Of a stretch of DNA of 37,686 nucleotides, positions 1 through 8,133 are shown in pieces (the stretch's first letter is position 1; each line of letters starts with the position of its first letter). Source of the stretch: an uncultured Lachnospiraceae bacterium (GTDB taxonomy: Bacteria > Bacillota > Clostridia > Lachnospirales > Lachnospiraceae); the NCBI GenBank assembly GCA_947600145.1, contig CANQGA010000008.1:1-37686 (forward strand). The letters run 5' to 3'. Under the pieces are notes generated by a model, which searched no databases, had not been told where the DNA came from, and saw nothing but the letters and a program-made list of their open reading frames with translations. Both the position numbers and the translations under genes were made by a program.

Positions 1-1305
1 AAGATGGATATGGACGGCGGGGCGCTGTTCGACCCGCATTTCAAGCCGGATTTCAACCCGGATCTTTTGTGCAGCGTCAATTATATCTGCCATCAGTTCG
101 CGGTGAGCCGGGAGCTGATGGAGAAAGCCGGCGGATTCCGCAGCGAATATGACGGCGCTCAGGATTACGACCTGATCCTGCGCTGTACCGAGGCGGCGAA
201 GGGCGTCTGGCATATCCCCAGGGTGCTGTACCACTGGCGTTGCCATCAGGGCTCCACGGCCAGCAATCCCCAGAGCAAGCTGTACGCGTTCGAGGCCGGC
301 GCCCGTGCCATCATGGATCATTACGCGCGGGCGGGGATCGGGGCCGAGAAGGTGGAGAAAGGCGTGGACTACGGAATCTATCATACCACGTTCCGGATCG
401 ACGGCGAGCCGCTGGTCTCGGTGATCATTCCGAGCAAGGACCACAGCGCGGATCTGGATCTGTGCGTGCGCTCGGTCCTGACGAAATGTACCTATAAGAA
501 TCTGGAGATCGTGGTGGTGGAAAACAACAGCACGGATCCGGAGACATTTGCCTATTATGAGCGGATCCGCAGGGAATTCCCCCAGGTGAGCGTCGTGCGC
601 TGGGAGCGGGAGTTTAATTACTCCGCGATCAATAATTTCGGCGTCGGACATTCCCACGGGGAATATCTGCTGTTCATGAACAACGATATTGAGCCGATCG
701 CAGCAGGTTTCATCGAGGAGATGCTGGGCTTCGCGCAGAGGGACGACGTGGGAGCCGTCGGCGCCAGGCTTCTGTACCAGGACGGAACGATCCAGCACGC
801 CGGCGTGGTCGTCGGATTCGGCGGCATTGCCGGGCACACGTTTATCGGGCTTCATGAGGCGGAGAACAGCTATTTCCACCGGGCCATGTGCGCCCAGGAT
901 TACAGCGCGGTGACGGCGGCCTGTATGATGAGCCGGCGGTCCGTGTTCGACGCGGCCGGCGGGTTCTCTGAGGATCTGGCGGTGGCGTTTAACGACATCG
1001 ACTACTGCATGAAGGTGCGCTCATTGGGAAAACTGGTGGTATACGCGCCCTACGCGAAGCTGTATCATTACGAATCCAAGTCCAGGGGGCTTGAGGATAC
1101 GCCGGAGAAGGTGGCCCGCTTTAACCGCGAGGTGGCGAAATTCGCGAAGAAATGGCCGGATATTCTGCGGGACGGGGATCCGTACTATAACCCGAATCTG
1201 ACGCTGCGCAAGTCGAACTTCGCGCTGCGGGATCTTTTGAAGGAGAAGATCGGCGAGCCGTATCCGATGCCGGAGGAGATCAGAAGGCTGATGGAGGAGA
1301 CGTAA
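1..1305 (+). CDS. Tandem-domain family 2 glycosyltransferase, 5' truncated by the window edge
   Basis: Envelope or capsular polysaccharide glycosyltransferase, acting on the cytoplasmic face. The reading frame is open from base 1, and the first ~110 residues look like the tail of one GT2 domain (motif FDPHFKPDFNPDLL then an NYICH segment), so the start lies upstream. A complete second GT2 domain follows at about residues 135-360: VSVIIPSKD start, VVVENNST nucleotide-binding segment, FMNNDIEP in the DxD-like position, and FNDIDYCMKVR near the acceptor/base region. Such two-domain GT2 proteins are common in rhamnan and teichoic-type polysaccharide clusters. Its stop is followed after 3 bp by the next glycosyltransferase, so the two are cotranscribed. 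The sugar donor cannot be told from sequence. Confidence 0.9.
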   Translation, partial: KMDMDGGALFDPHFKPDFNPDLLCSVNYICHQFAVSRELMEKAGGFRSEYDGAQDYDLILRCTEAAKGVWHIPRVLYHWRCHQGSTASNPQSKLYAFEAGARAIMDHYARAGIGAEKVEKGVDYGIYHTTFRIDGEPLVSVIIPSKDHSADLDLCVRSVLTKCTYKNLEIVVVENNSTDPETFAYYERIRREFPQVSVVRWEREFNYSAINNFGVGHSHGEYLLFMNNDIEPIAAGFIEEMLGFAQRDDVGAVGARLLYQDGTIQHAGVVVGFGGIAGHTFIGLHEAENSYFHRAMCAQDYSAVTAACMMSRRSVFDAAGGFSEDLAVAFNDIDYCMKVRSLGKLVVYAPYAKLYHYESKSRGLEDTPEKVARFNREVAKFAKKWPDILRDGDPYYNPNLTLRKSNFALRDLLKEKIGEPYPMPEEIRRLMEET

Positions 1306-1308
1306 GAG

Positions 1309-2310
1309 ATGTCAGGGAAACAGGTAACAGTCATCATACCGAATTATAACGGCCTTAAGTTTCTGGGGATCTGCCTGGACGCCCTGGAGCATCAGACATT
1401 CCGGGATTTTGAGATCCTGGTGGTGGACAACGGCTCCTCGGACGGAAGCGTGGAATGGCTGAAGGAGCAGGGGATCCCGGCCGTGTTCCTGCCGGAGAAC
1501 ACAGGCTTTTCCGGAGCGGTCAACGCCGGCATCCGGGCCGCGTCGACGCCGTATGTGCTGCTTTTAAATAACGATACCGAAGCCGCGCCGGATTTTGTGG
1601 GCGAGCTTTACGCGGCGATCCGCCGTTCGGGGAAGATCTTCGCGGTCAGCAGCAAGATGGTCCAGATGTACCGCCGGGAACTGATGGATGACGCCGGGGA
1701 TATGTACAGCCTGATGGGCTGGGCCTACCAGAGAGGCGTCGGCAGGAGCAGCAGGGGCTACAACCGTCCGATGGAGGTCTTTTCCGCCTGCGCCGGGGCG
1801 GCGATCTACCGGCGGGCCGTATTCGACGAGATCGGCCTGTTCGACGAGATGCATTTCGCCTACCTGGAGGACATCGACGTCTGCTGGCGGGCGAAGATCC
1901 GCGGCTGTCATGTGCGGTACTGCCCGAAGGCCGTGGTATATCATGTGGGGAGCGGAACCAGCGGGTCCCGCTATAATCCGTTTAAGGTCCGGCTGGCGGC
2001 CCGCAACAGCGTATATCTGAACTATAAGAACATGCCGGCGGGCCAGCTTCTGGTCAACGCTCCGCTGATCGCGGCCGGCGTTCTTGTAAAATACGGTTTT
2101 TTCCGGAAGCTCGGTTTCGGGAGGGAGTATCTGGCGGGCATGAAGGAAGGACTCGCGACGATGCGGAAGTGCCGGAAGGTTCCGTATGCACCGGACCGTC
2201 TCGTAAACTATCTGTCGATCCAGTGGGAGCTGACCGCGGGAACTGCGGTCTATGTCTATGAGTTTTTGGCGAGGCAGCTTAAGAAAGCGGCAATTGTTAC
2301 CAAAAATTAA
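1309..2310 (+). CDS. Family 2 glycosyltransferase, rhamnosyltransferase-like
   Basis: A 333-residue GT2 enzyme that probably adds one sugar to a lipid-linked glycan. The N-terminal GT-A fold is clear: VTVIIPNYNG at residues 6-15, VVDNGSSDGS near 44, LLLNNDTE as the DxD-type metal site near 84-91, and YLEDIDVCWRAKIRG near 182-196 as the ED-type catalytic/acceptor segment. The C-terminal third is more hydrophobic (LLVNAPLIAAGVLV) and may associate with the membrane. The family pattern resembles WbbL/RfbF-type rhamnosyltransferases, but substrate is inferred only. The ATG lies 3 bp after the upstream glycosyltransferase stop, indicating an operon. Nothing looks broken. Confidence 0.9.
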   Translation: MSGKQVTVIIPNYNGLKFLGICLDALEHQTFRDFEILVVDNGSSDGSVEWLKEQGIPAVFLPENTGFSGAVNAGIRAASTPYVLLLNNDTEAAPDFVGELYAAIRRSGKIFAVSSKMVQMYRRELMDDAGDMYSLMGWAYQRGVGRSSRGYNRPMEVFSACAGAAIYRRAVFDEIGLFDEMHFAYLEDIDVCWRAKIRGCHVRYCPKAVVYHVGSGTSGSRYNPFKVRLAARNSVYLNYKNMPAGQLLVNAPLIAAGVLVKYGFFRKLGFGREYLAGMKEGLATMRKCRKVPYAPDRLVNYLSIQWELTAGTAVYVYEFLARQLKKAAIVTKN

Positions 2311-2343
2311 GAGAATTTTAATACCACACAGCGCGTTTTCGTG

Positions 2344-2349
2344 TATAAT
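2344..2349 (+). promoter_or_regulatory. Possible -10 element upstream of the sugar-phosphate transferase
   Basis: An exact TATAAT sits 41 bp before the ATG at 2390, in a 79-bp AT-richer gap. There is no good -35 at 16-18 bp (the position reads ATACCA), so promoter activity is uncertain; the gene may simply be read from upstream. Confidence 0.35.
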
Positions 2350-2389
2350 GTATGAGTCACGGCACCACATTATTTTAAGGTGAATGCTT

Positions 2390-3808
2390 ATGATAAAGAA
2401 TAATCAGCAGATGCTGAACCGGCTGCATGTCGTGCTGGATGTGCTGGTGATGGCGCTGGCCTACGCGCTGGCCTGGGGGATTCTGGTCATCCGGACCGGG
2501 CTCGTCACGCCGGATCGGGGGCTTTTGCCGCCGCAGTATTATTTTTCGGCGCTGATCGTCATCATTCCGCTGTATTTGATCTTATATACCGGCTTTCATT
2601 TGTATGAACCGAAGAGGATCCAGTCCAGGCGGTACGAATTTGCCAATATCTGTAAGGCGAACCTGTTCGGTCTGATGATCCTGGCGGTATTTTATTTTGT
2701 ATTCCGCAAGAATCCGTATCTGCAGGAATTTTCCACGCGGATGGTGTTCTATTTCTTCGTGATCAACATCGTGGCGGAGACGGCGGAGCGGACGGCGATT
2801 CGGGTGCTTCTCCGCACCATGCGGGCCAGGGGATATAATCAGAAGCATATCCTGCTCATCGGATACAGCCGCGCGGCGGAGGGATTCATCGACCGGGTGA
2901 CGGCCAATCCGGAGTGGGGTTACCATATCTGGGGGATCCTGGACGACCGTAAGCCGCTGGGAGAGGAATACCGGGGCGTCCGGATCATCGGCACCATCGG
3001 CGAACTGAATTCCATCCTGGAGCTGAATACGCTGGATGAGATCGCGATCACGCTGGGGATCGGAGAGTACGGACGGCTGGAGGAGATCGTGGCTTCCTGC
3101 GAGAAATCGGGCGTCCACACCAAGTTCATTCCGGACTATAATAATGTGATCCCGACGCGGCCGTTTACGGAGGACCTGCAGGGGCTCCCGGTCATCAACA
3201 TCCGTCATGTGCCGCTCAACTCCACATTTAACCGGATGGTGAAGCGGCTGGTGGATATCGTGGGTTCCGTGGCGGGCATCGTTCTGTTTTCGCCGGTCAT
3301 GCTGGTGACGGCCGCCGTGATCAAGCTCACGTCGCCGGGACCGCTGATCTTTAAGCAGGAGCGGGTAGGGCTTCATAACCGCCCGTTCCAGATGTACAAG
3401 TTCCGGTCCATGGAGGTGCAGAAGCCTTCGGATGAGAAGGACAAATGGACAACTCCCCATGATCCGCGGGTGACGCCCTTCGGGCGGTTCATCCGCAAGT
3501 TCAGCATCGACGAGATCCCGCAGTTCTTCAATGTGCTGAAGGGCGAGATGAGCCTGGTCGGCCCCAGGCCGGAGCGGCCGTTTTTTGTGGAGCGGTTCAA
3601 GGAACAGATCCCGAGATATATGATCAAGCACCAGGTGCGGCCCGGGATGACCGGCTGGGCCCAGATCAACGGATACCGCGGGGACACCTCCATTGCGAAA
3701 CGGATCGAGCATGATCTTTACTATATCGAGAACTGGACGCTGGGGATGGATTTTAAGATCCTTTTCCTGACGATCTTTAAAGGATTTATCAACAGGAACG
3801 CATATTAG
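2390..3808 (+). CDS. Undecaprenyl-phosphate sugar phosphotransferase (WbaP/CpsE-type initiating transferase)
   Basis: Membrane enzyme transferring a sugar-1-phosphate, often glucose or galactose, to undecaprenyl phosphate, the first step of polysaccharide repeat assembly. The N-terminal half has about four hydrophobic segments, then a nucleotide-binding-like region (HILLIGYSRAAEGF). The C-terminal bacterial sugar transferase domain begins after one more membrane segment (IVGSVAGIVLFSPVMLV) and has the family motifs KFRSM, SIDEIPQFFNVLKGEMSLVG, PRPERPFF, and RPGMTGWAQINGYRG. I choose ATG 2390 (472 aa) over the ATG at 2384 because GGTGA at 2379-2383 is then 6 nt away rather than overlapping. 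It closes the glycosyltransferase run and is followed by an LCP gene, consistent with synthesis then wall attachment. Confidence 0.92.
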   Translation: MIKNNQQMLNRLHVVLDVLVMALAYALAWGILVIRTGLVTPDRGLLPPQYYFSALIVIIPLYLILYTGFHLYEPKRIQSRRYEFANICKANLFGLMILAVFYFVFRKNPYLQEFSTRMVFYFFVINIVAETAERTAIRVLLRTMRARGYNQKHILLIGYSRAAEGFIDRVTANPEWGYHIWGILDDRKPLGEEYRGVRIIGTIGELNSILELNTLDEIAITLGIGEYGRLEEIVASCEKSGVHTKFIPDYNNVIPTRPFTEDLQGLPVINIRHVPLNSTFNRMVKRLVDIVGSVAGIVLFSPVMLVTAAVIKLTSPGPLIFKQERVGLHNRPFQMYKFRSMEVQKPSDEKDKWTTPHDPRVTPFGRFIRKFSIDEIPQFFNVLKGEMSLVGPRPERPFFVERFKEQIPRYMIKHQVRPGMTGWAQINGYRGDTSIAKRIEHDLYYIENWTLGMDFKILFLTIFKGFINRNAY

Positions 3809-3847
3809 CGATGCGACAGCTTGCAATACAGAGATGAGGTTGAAACA

Positions 3848-6172
3848 ATGAGTTTTGATTACGAGGATGAATTAGGCGGGCCGGGCTCGCAGCGCCGCGC
3901 AGGGGGGAGCGCGGGGGACTCCGGCTCCTATTACCGTCAGACAGGCGGAAACGGGGCGCGGGGAAGCCGGGCGCCGAGGCCGGCGGCCGGAAACGGAGAG
4001 CAGGGGAGCCGTCAGGCACCGAGGCCGGCGGGCGGAAACGGGGCGCAGGAAAGCCGTCAGGCACCGAGGCCGGCGGGCGGAAACGGAGCGCAGGGAAGCC
4101 GCCAGGCGCCGAGGCCGGCGGCCGGAACCGGGGCGCGGGGAGGCCAGGCACCGAGGCCGGCGGCCGGAACCGGGGCGCAGGGAAGCCGCCAGGCACCGAG
4201 GCCGGCGGCCGGAACCGGAGAGCAGGGGAGCCGTCAGGCACCGGAACAGGCGGCCGGATACAGGGCGCAGGGAGGCCAGGCACCGAGGCCGGCGGCCGGA
4301 TACGGGGCGCAGGATCGTCAGCAGTATTCCGCGCGGCAGCCGGAAGAGCGCCGCATCAAGACCCGCAGGGCCCAGCCGGAGGAGATCTCGTTCAGCGACA
4401 AGGTTGCGCAGCTCAGGGAAGAAGTAAACAGGAAGAAGAAACGCAGAAGGCGCATCATTGCCATGATAGTGGCGGAGTGCCTTGTTCTGACGTGTATTTT
4501 TTCTTATGCCTATGTGAGCAGGCTCTGGAACCTGATGCCGAAGCCGAATGTAAATAAGGAGAATGTGGAGAATCCGAATATTCCGCTGGAGTCCATCAAC
4601 AAGATGCAGGGCTACTGGATGGTAGCCATTTTCGGAGTGGATTCCGGAACCGGTACGTCCAGCTCCCGCGGCAATTCCTCTGACGTGAACATGATCGCAT
4701 GCGTCAATCAGGACACCGGGGAGATCAAGCTTGTGTCCCTGTACCGCGATACCTATCTGAAGGTGAACGATAAGGGGACTTACCGCAAATTCAACTACGC
4801 GTATTCGGAAGGCGGTCCGGAGCAGGCTTTGAAAATGCTCAATGAGAATCTGGATCTGAACATCACCGAGTATATTATTTTCAACTGGAAAGCAGTCGCC
4901 GACGGGATCAATATCCTGGGCGGCGTGGATATGGAGATCACAAAATCAGAATTCAAATACATCAACGCGTTTATTACGGAGACTGTGCAGGAGACAGGCG
5001 TGGGTTCCCATCAGTTAAAGAGCGCCGGCATGAACCATCTGGACGGGATCCAGGCTGTGGCTTACGGCCGTCTGCGTCTGATGGACAGCGATTACCAGCG
5101 CGTGGAGAGGCAGAAGAAGGTCATCGAGGCCGCGTTTGCCAAGGCCAAGAACGCGAGTTATTCCGTCCTGAACAACATTTTGTACGTATGCCTTCAGGAA
5201 GTCATGACGAACCTGGATTTCGCTGATCTGACCAATGCGGCCCTGAACGTGACCAAATATCATATCGGGGATACGGCGGGCTTCCCGTTCGAGAAGAGCG
5301 AGGCCAACATGGGAAAGGCCAGGGGATCCTGCATTATTCCCCAGAGCCTGGCGTCCAATGTGAGCCAGCTTCATCAGTTTCTGTTCGGCGATGAGAATTA
5401 TGAGCCGACGTCAGCGGTAAAGAGTATCAGCGATAAGATTTCCTCCGATTCCGGAACCTACGCGGTTCAGAGCCGGCCGTCTTCTGCGGCGGAAACGCAG
5501 ACAGCCGGATCCGGGAGCACGGAGGAGGAATCCGGGGAAGAATCGGAAAGCGAGACGAGGGAGACGGAGACAGACGAGAACGGCATGATCATCGCGCCGC
5601 AGCCGGGGATCGGAGAGACGGACGAGAACGGCGATCTGATCGATGGACCAGAACCGGACGATCCGAATGAATTTGAGTCGGGATATATCCTGCCTTCGCC
5701 GGGATCTCCGGATAATAACGTACCGTCCGGCGGCCCGGGAGCGTCGCAGATGCCGGGAACCGGAAGGAATCCGGGAGACTCCCAGACCGGGAGCGGGCCG
5801 GGAGCGGGTAATGCGCAGACGCCGAACGGCAATACAGGATCGTCCGGCGCCGGAGGAAATACCGGCGTACCCAGCCCCGGCGGGAATACAGGCTCCTTCA
5901 GTCCCGGCGGTGTGACTCCGTCCGGCGGAGCGGGCTCCTCCGAAGTGCCCGGGATACCGGGAGACAATTCGTCGCCTGTCAACGGCGGACCCGGCAGCAG
6001 CGGAACGTCCGGCGGCAGTCAGGACGGCGGCGGGACATCCGGCGGTCAGGGAAGCGGCTCCGCGAACGGGCCGTCCGGTCCCGGGGAGACCGCAGGAGGT
6101 GCCGGCGACAACGGTATCATCACAGGGCCGGGAGATGCCTCTTCGCCGACTGTATCCGCAGGCCCGGGCTGA
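3848..6172 (+). CDS. LytR-CpsA-Psr (LCP) family glycopolymer ligase with repeat-rich tails
   Basis: LCP enzymes transfer lipid-linked glycopolymers to peptidoglycan on the outer membrane face. About 200 cytosolic residues come first, largely 15-residue Ala/Pro/Gly/Gln repeats, then a basic stretch (KKKRRRR) and one membrane segment at about 202-222. The LCP domain runs from about 255 to 435, with FGVDSG, SRGNSSDVNMI, SLYRDTYL and GRLRLMDSDYQRVERQKKVI, including the Arg/Asp residues used in pyrophosphate binding. A Ser/Glu then Gly/Pro/Ser-rich tail of roughly 230 residues follows, presumably in the wall. ATG 3848 is preferred to TTG 3821 because GATGAGG stands just upstream of it. Position after the initiating transferase suggests it attaches that locus's product. 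Longer than usual LCP proteins because of both tails. Confidence 0.92.
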   Translation: MSFDYEDELGGPGSQRRAGGSAGDSGSYYRQTGGNGARGSRAPRPAAGNGEQGSRQAPRPAGGNGAQESRQAPRPAGGNGAQGSRQAPRPAAGTGARGGQAPRPAAGTGAQGSRQAPRPAAGTGEQGSRQAPEQAAGYRAQGGQAPRPAAGYGAQDRQQYSARQPEERRIKTRRAQPEEISFSDKVAQLREEVNRKKKRRRRIIAMIVAECLVLTCIFSYAYVSRLWNLMPKPNVNKENVENPNIPLESINKMQGYWMVAIFGVDSGTGTSSSRGNSSDVNMIACVNQDTGEIKLVSLYRDTYLKVNDKGTYRKFNYAYSEGGPEQALKMLNENLDLNITEYIIFNWKAVADGINILGGVDMEITKSEFKYINAFITETVQETGVGSHQLKSAGMNHLDGIQAVAYGRLRLMDSDYQRVERQKKVIEAAFAKAKNASYSVLNNILYVCLQEVMTNLDFADLTNAALNVTKYHIGDTAGFPFEKSEANMGKARGSCIIPQSLASNVSQLHQFLFGDENYEPTSAVKSISDKISSDSGTYAVQSRPSSAAETQTAGSGSTEEESGEESESETRETETDENGMIIAPQPGIGETDENGDLIDGPEPDDPNEFESGYILPSPGSPDNNVPSGGPGASQMPGTGRNPGDSQTGSGPGAGNAQTPNGNTGSSGAGGNTGVPSPGGNTGSFSPGGVTPSGGAGSSEVPGIPGDNSSPVNGGPGSSGTSGGSQDGGGTSGGQGSGSANGPSGPGETAGGAGDNGIITGPGDASSPTVSAGPG
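3945..4318 (+). repeat. Coding minisatellite, about 45-bp units, in the LCP gene
   Basis: About eight imperfect, GC-rich, in-frame units encode a motif close to GNGAQGSRQAPRPAA, with some units shortened by one codon. They make up most of the cytosolic tail of the LCP protein. Units differ by a few substitutions, as expected of slipped-strand or recombination-driven expansion. Confidence 0.85.
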
Positions 6173-6194
6173 GTATGAGCACGGAACCCCATTT

Positions 6195-6247
6195 TCACAG
6201 TTTTATTGATTTTCTTTCACAATTCGGTCACAAAAGGCTGTTATATT
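6195..6247 (+). promoter_or_regulatory. htrA upstream region: three TCACA repeats and a -10-like TATATT
   Basis: The 128-bp gap before htrA holds three direct TCACA copies at 6195-6199, 6217-6221 and 6228-6232, spaced 22 and 11 bp, so on one face of the helix. The first two are preceded by T-runs (TTTTCACA, TTTCACA). TATATT at 6242-6247 could be the -10; no good -35 is seen, as expected if an activator binds the repeats. Direct repeats with 11-bp phasing are typical of OmpR-family response regulators; that assignment is inference. Confidence 0.45.
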
Positions 6248-6300
6248 AGGATCATCGAAAGAAATAAAACACAGATTTATCTGGAAAGGGGTTGTTTTAT

Positions 6301-8016
6301 ATGTATAACGAAGAAGACAGAAGCATGGATCTGAATCATCAGGAAATGCCTGGGACGGATAGAGAGAGCGAAGAGAGAGCGGATTTCACGGCAAAGGAAC
6401 CGGCTCAGACAGATCAGCGGGCGCCTGAAGCGGAGCATTCTTTTGGGTATCAGCAGGAGTCCAATGAGAGCCGTGAACAGGACCGGCAGCAGCCGCAGGA
6501 CGTTTTGCCGCAGAGCCAGAGGTATGCGGGACAGAGCTACGGGCAGACCGGCCAGGGATACGCGGATCAGGGTTACAGGCAGATCAGTCAGAACTACGCG
6601 GGCCAGGGTTACGGCCAGAGCGCGCAGGGATACGCGGGCCAGGGTTACGGCCAGAGCGCGCAGGGATACGCGGGCCAGGGCGGCGGCCAGAGCGCGCAGG
6701 GATATGCGGGCCAGGGTTACGGACAGATCGTTCAGCCCAATCCCAATCCGGTTCCGGCACAGAAGAAGCAGAAGAAGAGAGAGAAGAAATCCGGTATCTG
6801 GAAGAAGGCGGCCGGTATTACGGCCGCGGCGCTTCTGTTCGGATTTGTGTCGGGCGGAACAATGGTAGGCGTGAATATGCTGGCGGATTCCATGCAGCAG
6901 GAGACTGAGCCGGCGCCGTCTGTTACTCAGCCGCAGGAGCAGGTAAGCCTGTCTGATGAAGAACTGGACAAGATCGCGGGCCGCTTAAACATCAATGCGA
7001 ATAAAACGGGCGCGGTAACGATGGATGTGTCAGACATTGTGGAGGGCGCGATGCCTTCAGTGGTGGCGATCAATAACACGATGCTTTACGAGAGTGTGAA
7101 TCCCTGGTTCGGAAGGACCCAGACCTATGAGGTGCCCAGCGCCGGATCCGGAATCATCGTGGGGCAGAACGATACAGAGCTTCTGGTCGCGACCAATAAT
7201 CATGTAGTACAGGACGCGACTGAGCTTTCTGTGGTATTCATTGACGATACAGAGCTCGAGGCGTCAATCAAGGGAACGGATCCCGAGAGCGATCTGGCGA
7301 TCGTGGCAGTACCGCTTGAGAGCATTCCGGCGGAGACGATGAACAAGATCTCGATCGCTCAGCTGGGCGACTCTGAGGAGCTGAAGATCGGCCAGGGCGT
7401 GATCGCCATCGGCAACGCCCTTGGATACGGTCAGGCAGTGACGGTAGGTTATGTAAGCGCGCTGAACCGGGAAGTGAAGACGGACGGCAGCAGCAAGCGC
7501 CTGATCCAGACCGACGCGGCGATCAATCCCGGCAACAGCGGCGGCGCGCTGCTGAATATGCAGGGGGAGGTCATCGGCATCAATGAGGCCAAGTATTCCG
7601 ATACCGATGTGGAAGGAATGGGATTCGCGATCCCCATCTCGCAGGCCCAGGATATCCTGGATTCCCTGATGGTCCGCCGCAGCGGCGAGAAGGTGGATGA
7701 AGACGAAGCCGGATATCTGGGTATCCAGGGAGTGACCGTGGACGATACCATGCAGCAGCAGCTGGATATGCCTGCCGGCGTCTACGTCTACCGGATCGTG
7801 GAAGGCGGAGCCGCCGAGAAGACAGACCTGCATGAGAAGGATGTCATCACGGAATTTGACGGCCAGAGGGTTGTGACGATGCTCAGCCTGCAGGAACTGC
7901 TGAAGTATTATAAGAAAGGCGAGACCGTTGATCTGGTCGTGGAGTCGCTGGAGGACGGCGAATATGTGGAGCACACGATCACTATCACGCTCGGCGGACA
8001 GGTGAGCGCGGAATAA
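6301..8016 (+). CDS. htrA: HtrA/DegP-like trypsin-fold serine protease with PDZ domain
   Basis: Membrane-anchored quality-control protease acting outside the membrane. ATG 6301 is chosen because GGAAAGGGG ends 9 nt upstream; an in-frame TTG at 6292 overlaps that site. The 571-residue protein has a hydrophilic cytosolic tail with Tyr/Gly/Gln repeats (about 77-144), a basic stretch, a membrane segment near 165-192, then the protease. The triad is visible: His301 (ATNNHVV), Asp331 (ESDLAIV) and Ser413 (NPGNSGGALL). One C-terminal PDZ follows (YLGIQGV through LVVESL), with the ligand loop near GVYVYRIVEGGAAEK. Bacillus HtrA proteins share this order, but the repeat tail is unusual. Probably a single-gene transcript, ended by the hairpin at 8027. 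Confidence 0.95.
   Translation: MYNEEDRSMDLNHQEMPGTDRESEERADFTAKEPAQTDQRAPEAEHSFGYQQESNESREQDRQQPQDVLPQSQRYAGQSYGQTGQGYADQGYRQISQNYAGQGYGQSAQGYAGQGYGQSAQGYAGQGGGQSAQGYAGQGYGQIVQPNPNPVPAQKKQKKREKKSGIWKKAAGITAAALLFGFVSGGTMVGVNMLADSMQQETEPAPSVTQPQEQVSLSDEELDKIAGRLNINANKTGAVTMDVSDIVEGAMPSVVAINNTMLYESVNPWFGRTQTYEVPSAGSGIIVGQNDTELLVATNNHVVQDATELSVVFIDDTELEASIKGTDPESDLAIVAVPLESIPAETMNKISIAQLGDSEELKIGQGVIAIGNALGYGQAVTVGYVSALNREVKTDGSSKRLIQTDAAINPGNSGGALLNMQGEVIGINEAKYSDTDVEGMGFAIPISQAQDILDSLMVRRSGEKVDEDEAGYLGIQGVTVDDTMQQQLDMPAGVYVYRIVEGGAAEKTDLHEKDVITEFDGQRVVTMLSLQELLKYYKKGETVDLVVESLEDGEYVEHTITITLGGQVSAE
6529..6732 (+). repeat. Coding repeat, 36-bp units, in htrA
   Basis: Consecutive in-frame units encode YAGQGYGQSAQG-like 12-mers. 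The central copies (about 6592-6723) are almost identical at DNA level, while the first two are more diverged. They lie in the cytosolic N-terminal tail, not the protease. Confidence 0.85.
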
Positions 8017-8026
8017 AAGCCGGTTA

Positions 8027-8056
8027 GGGCTTCGGGCTGGTACCGAAGCCCGATTT
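8027..8056 (+). terminator. Rho-independent terminator after htrA
   Basis: GGGCTTCGG (8027-8035) pairs perfectly with CCGAAGCCC (8043-8051) over a 7-nt loop, followed by GATTTTG. The stem is strong but the T-run short. It lies 10 bp after the htrA stop and before clpX. Confidence 0.65.
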
Positions 8057-8133
8057 TGAACCGGCCGCATGCGGAGGAAGACTGCCGGAGGCAGGCTTTT
8101 TCTGCGTTAAAAAGACAGAACAGGAGAACACGT

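Noticed and set aside
2582-3826. 414-codon minus-strand frame opposite the sugar-phosphate transferase
   Set aside because: His/Arg-rich shadow translation of a well-supported plus-strand gene.
3945-4318. CRISPR array
   Set aside because: The repeats are contiguous, in-frame and coding, with no unique spacers; the same applies to the arrays in htrA and clpX.
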